Shown one piece after another: positions 12,797 through 14,215 of a DNA stretch of 14,215 nucleotides. The notes under the pieces were generated by a model. The model had not been told where the DNA came from. It made no database searches and was given only the letters and a program-made list of their open reading frames with translations. A program made the position numbers and the translations under genes. Position 1 is the stretch's first letter. Each line of letters starts with the position of its first letter. Source of the stretch: Methylocystaceae bacterium. GTDB lineage: Bacteria; Pseudomonadota; Alphaproteobacteria; Rhizobiales; Beijerinckiaceae. The stretch covers positions 3,841 to 18,055 of the forward strand of contig PLZT01000169.1 in the NCBI GenBank assembly GCA_003152255.1, given 5' to 3'.

Positions 12797-14215
12797 ATGT
12801 TTCAGGCCAAATCATCTTTCATGTCGATGATCAAAAGCTCCGCCACGACGTTCGCCTCGATCGCGGTTCTCGCGAGCTTTCCGGCGCTGGCCGACGACGC
12901 CGCGCCCAAGTTCGCCGACCAGGGGAAGGGATGGACCGAAGCGCTCCGCAAGGAGTTTTACGGCCTCGATCAGGGCGCGCGGATCATGCCCCTTTCTTGG
13001 ATCAAGGCGCTAAAGCGTTCCGACGGAACCGGATTTCTCGACGACGCCCTGGGCCGCTACGGCTATTTGCCGAACCCCGACAGCGAGACGCCCGGACTGC
13101 CCGTGGGCTTCCTCGCCGCCGCCGACTCCGGCGCCAAGGAGAAAACCTTTTCCATGACCTGCGCGGCCTGCCACACGCGGCAGATCGAGATCGACGGCAA
13201 GCCGATCAGGATCGACGGCGGCCCCGCCATTGTCGATTTCGGAAGCCTGCTCGACGACATGGACAAAGCGCTCGGCAAGGTCTTGGACGACGATGCGGCT
13301 TTCGCGGCTTTCGCGACAGCCGTGCTCGGCTCCTCGCCCTCGGACGAGGCGCGAAAACAATTGAGGGAGGACGCCGGCGCCTGGTTCGCGTCATATGACG
13401 CGCTGATCCAGGCGTCGCTGCATCCAAAGCCCTCGGACGACAAGCACGTCGCCCTTCCCTGGGGGCCGGCGCGCGCCGATTGCGTGGGCATGATCTTCAA
13501 CCGTGTCGCGGGACTGGACATCGGAAAAACGTCCAGCCGGATCATCGCCGGAAACATGGCGGCCGCCGACGCGCCGGTGCGTTATCCCTTCGTGTGGAAC
13601 GCATCCGACCAAGACTGGACGCAATGGCCTGGCTTCGCGCAAAACGGCGACGGCATTACCGGCCTTGGCCGGAACGTCGGCGAGGTCTTCGGCGTCTTCG
13701 GCGTCTTTCATCCGACGAGCGATCCGCTGGCGATCGACGGCGTCGATTATCTCGCGGATTCGTCCTTACAGTTTTCCAAGCTTCAGCGGCTCGAGAATCT
13801 CATCAGGCAGATCAAGCCGCCAGCATGGCCAGGAAAAATCGACGATCAGCTCGCGGCGAAGGGCAAGGATATTTTCGATCGGCGACCCAAGGACGGCGGC
13901 TGCGGACCGGGGTGCCACCGCGAAGAAAAGGGCGAAGCGCGTCTTTGCAATTCCGACACCTGGAAAACACCGCGGCAGCCCGTCGGAACGGACATCCGAG
14001 AATATAAAGGCCTCGGGCGCATAGGCGATACCGGCGTGCTGGCGGGCCAAATCATCCCCGGCCTGCCCTTCGCCACGCTGAAGTCGACGGACAGCCTGGC
14101 CAGCGTGCTTAAAACTTCCGTGGCGCAATCGGTCATTCAAGCGCCTTTGAAATACGGCGCATTCACCTTCGCGCCTATTCTGGCCGAGTGTTTGAAAAAC
14201 AAGGAAGCAAATCCT
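12797..14215 (+). CDS. Exported di-heme cytochrome c peroxidase-like protein, 3' end outside the window
   Basis: The frame runs open from ATG 12797 to the window edge (473 codons, no stop). A signal peptide precedes ALA|DD near residue 32, so the protein is periplasmic, where c-type heme is attached. The first heme site is CAACH (122-126), followed by TRQIEIDGKPIRIDGGPAI, a context like that of di-heme peroxidase and RoxA-type proteins. The second site reads CGPGC-H (Cys369, Cys373, His374), with three residues between the cysteines instead of two; WKTPRQPVGTD follows it. Likely roles are peroxide reduction or oxidation of an unknown substrate. GGGAA about 6 bases upstream can serve as ribosome site; in-frame ATGs at 12821 and 12827 would still keep the signal peptide. 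It follows the FTR1 gene on the same strand and may or may not be co-transcribed. Confidence 0.85.
   Translation, partial: MFQAKSSFMSMIKSSATTFASIAVLASFPALADDAAPKFADQGKGWTEALRKEFYGLDQGARIMPLSWIKALKRSDGTGFLDDALGRYGYLPNPDSETPGLPVGFLAAADSGAKEKTFSMTCAACHTRQIEIDGKPIRIDGGPAIVDFGSLLDDMDKALGKVLDDDAAFAAFATAVLGSSPSDEARKQLREDAGAWFASYDALIQASLHPKPSDDKHVALPWGPARADCVGMIFNRVAGLDIGKTSSRIIAGNMAAADAPVRYPFVWNASDQDWTQWPGFAQNGDGITGLGRNVGEVFGVFGVFHPTSDPLAIDGVDYLADSSLQFSKLQRLENLIRQIKPPAWPGKIDDQLAAKGKDIFDRRPKDGGCGPGCHREEKGEARLCNSDTWKTPRQPVGTDIREYKGLGRIGDTGVLAGQIIPGLPFATLKSTDSLASVLKTSVAQSVIQAPLKYGAFTFAPILAECLKNKEANP

Noticed and set aside
12784..13398. Plus-strand frame from TTG 12784 as the gene after FTR1
   Set aside because: Arg-rich shadow product; the frame from ATG 12797 gives a signal peptide and heme motifs and stays open to the window end.

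Overview
The window reads as chromosomal DNA from a GC-rich alphaproteobacterium, most likely of the order Hyphomicrobiales (Rhizobiales). The reasons are the trpG-trpD ... trpC-moaC-moeA gene order, a Fur-family regulator of the Irr type, an SH3-domain protein facing a D-2-hydroxyacid dehydrogenase, and intergenic palindromes that resemble the RIME class of rhizobial repeats. A closer placement, for example among the methylotrophic families, would be a guess.

Layout. (1) 1-5362 is a tryptophan and molybdenum-cofactor block on the + strand: the end of trpG, trpD (GTG start overlapping the trpG stop), a secreted choloylglycine-hydrolase-type Ntn amidase with its own Shine-Dalgarno and terminator, then trpC, moaC and moeA almost without gaps. 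The amidase splits the trp genes. (2) 5363-6419 is about 1 kb without a convincing gene. It holds two direct copies of a roughly 295-bp fold-back element (5385-5675 and 6006-6302), separated by about 330 bp that contain a very AT-rich island. (3) 6420-7551 is prfB (release factor 2), interrupted by the classical in-frame UGA and programmed +1 frameshift site, so it has to be read as two joined segments. (4) 7646-8134 is irr, the iron/heme-responsive regulator, with a good promoter and a terminator-like hairpin. A third, isolated 9-bp-period array related to the fold-back elements follows it. (5) 8338-8883 (- strand) is an exported SH3-type protein, divergent from a D-2-hydroxyacid dehydrogenase (9187-10182). 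The 303 bp between them carry a strong dyad. (6) 10240-11168 holds two small envelope proteins, a META-domain protein and a lipoprotein. (7) 11422-12622 is an iron-uptake pair: an exported cupredoxin-like protein and an FTR1-type permease. (8) 12797 to the window end is an exported di-heme cytochrome c peroxidase-like protein, open at the right edge. Its second heme motif has CX3CH spacing.

How they fit together. TrpG, TrpD and TrpC act in chorismate-to-tryptophan synthesis; MoaC and MoeA act early and late in molybdenum-cofactor synthesis. Irr and the cupredoxin/FTR1 pair both concern iron, but no Irr-type operator was recognised upstream of the pair. The most unusual items are the fold-back elements with variable 9-bp arrays and compensating stem changes, the amidase gene inside the trp cluster, the reduced FtrB/FtrC-like pair beside a di-heme cytochrome, and the CX3CH motif. 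None of these proves a new system; each is a testable observation.
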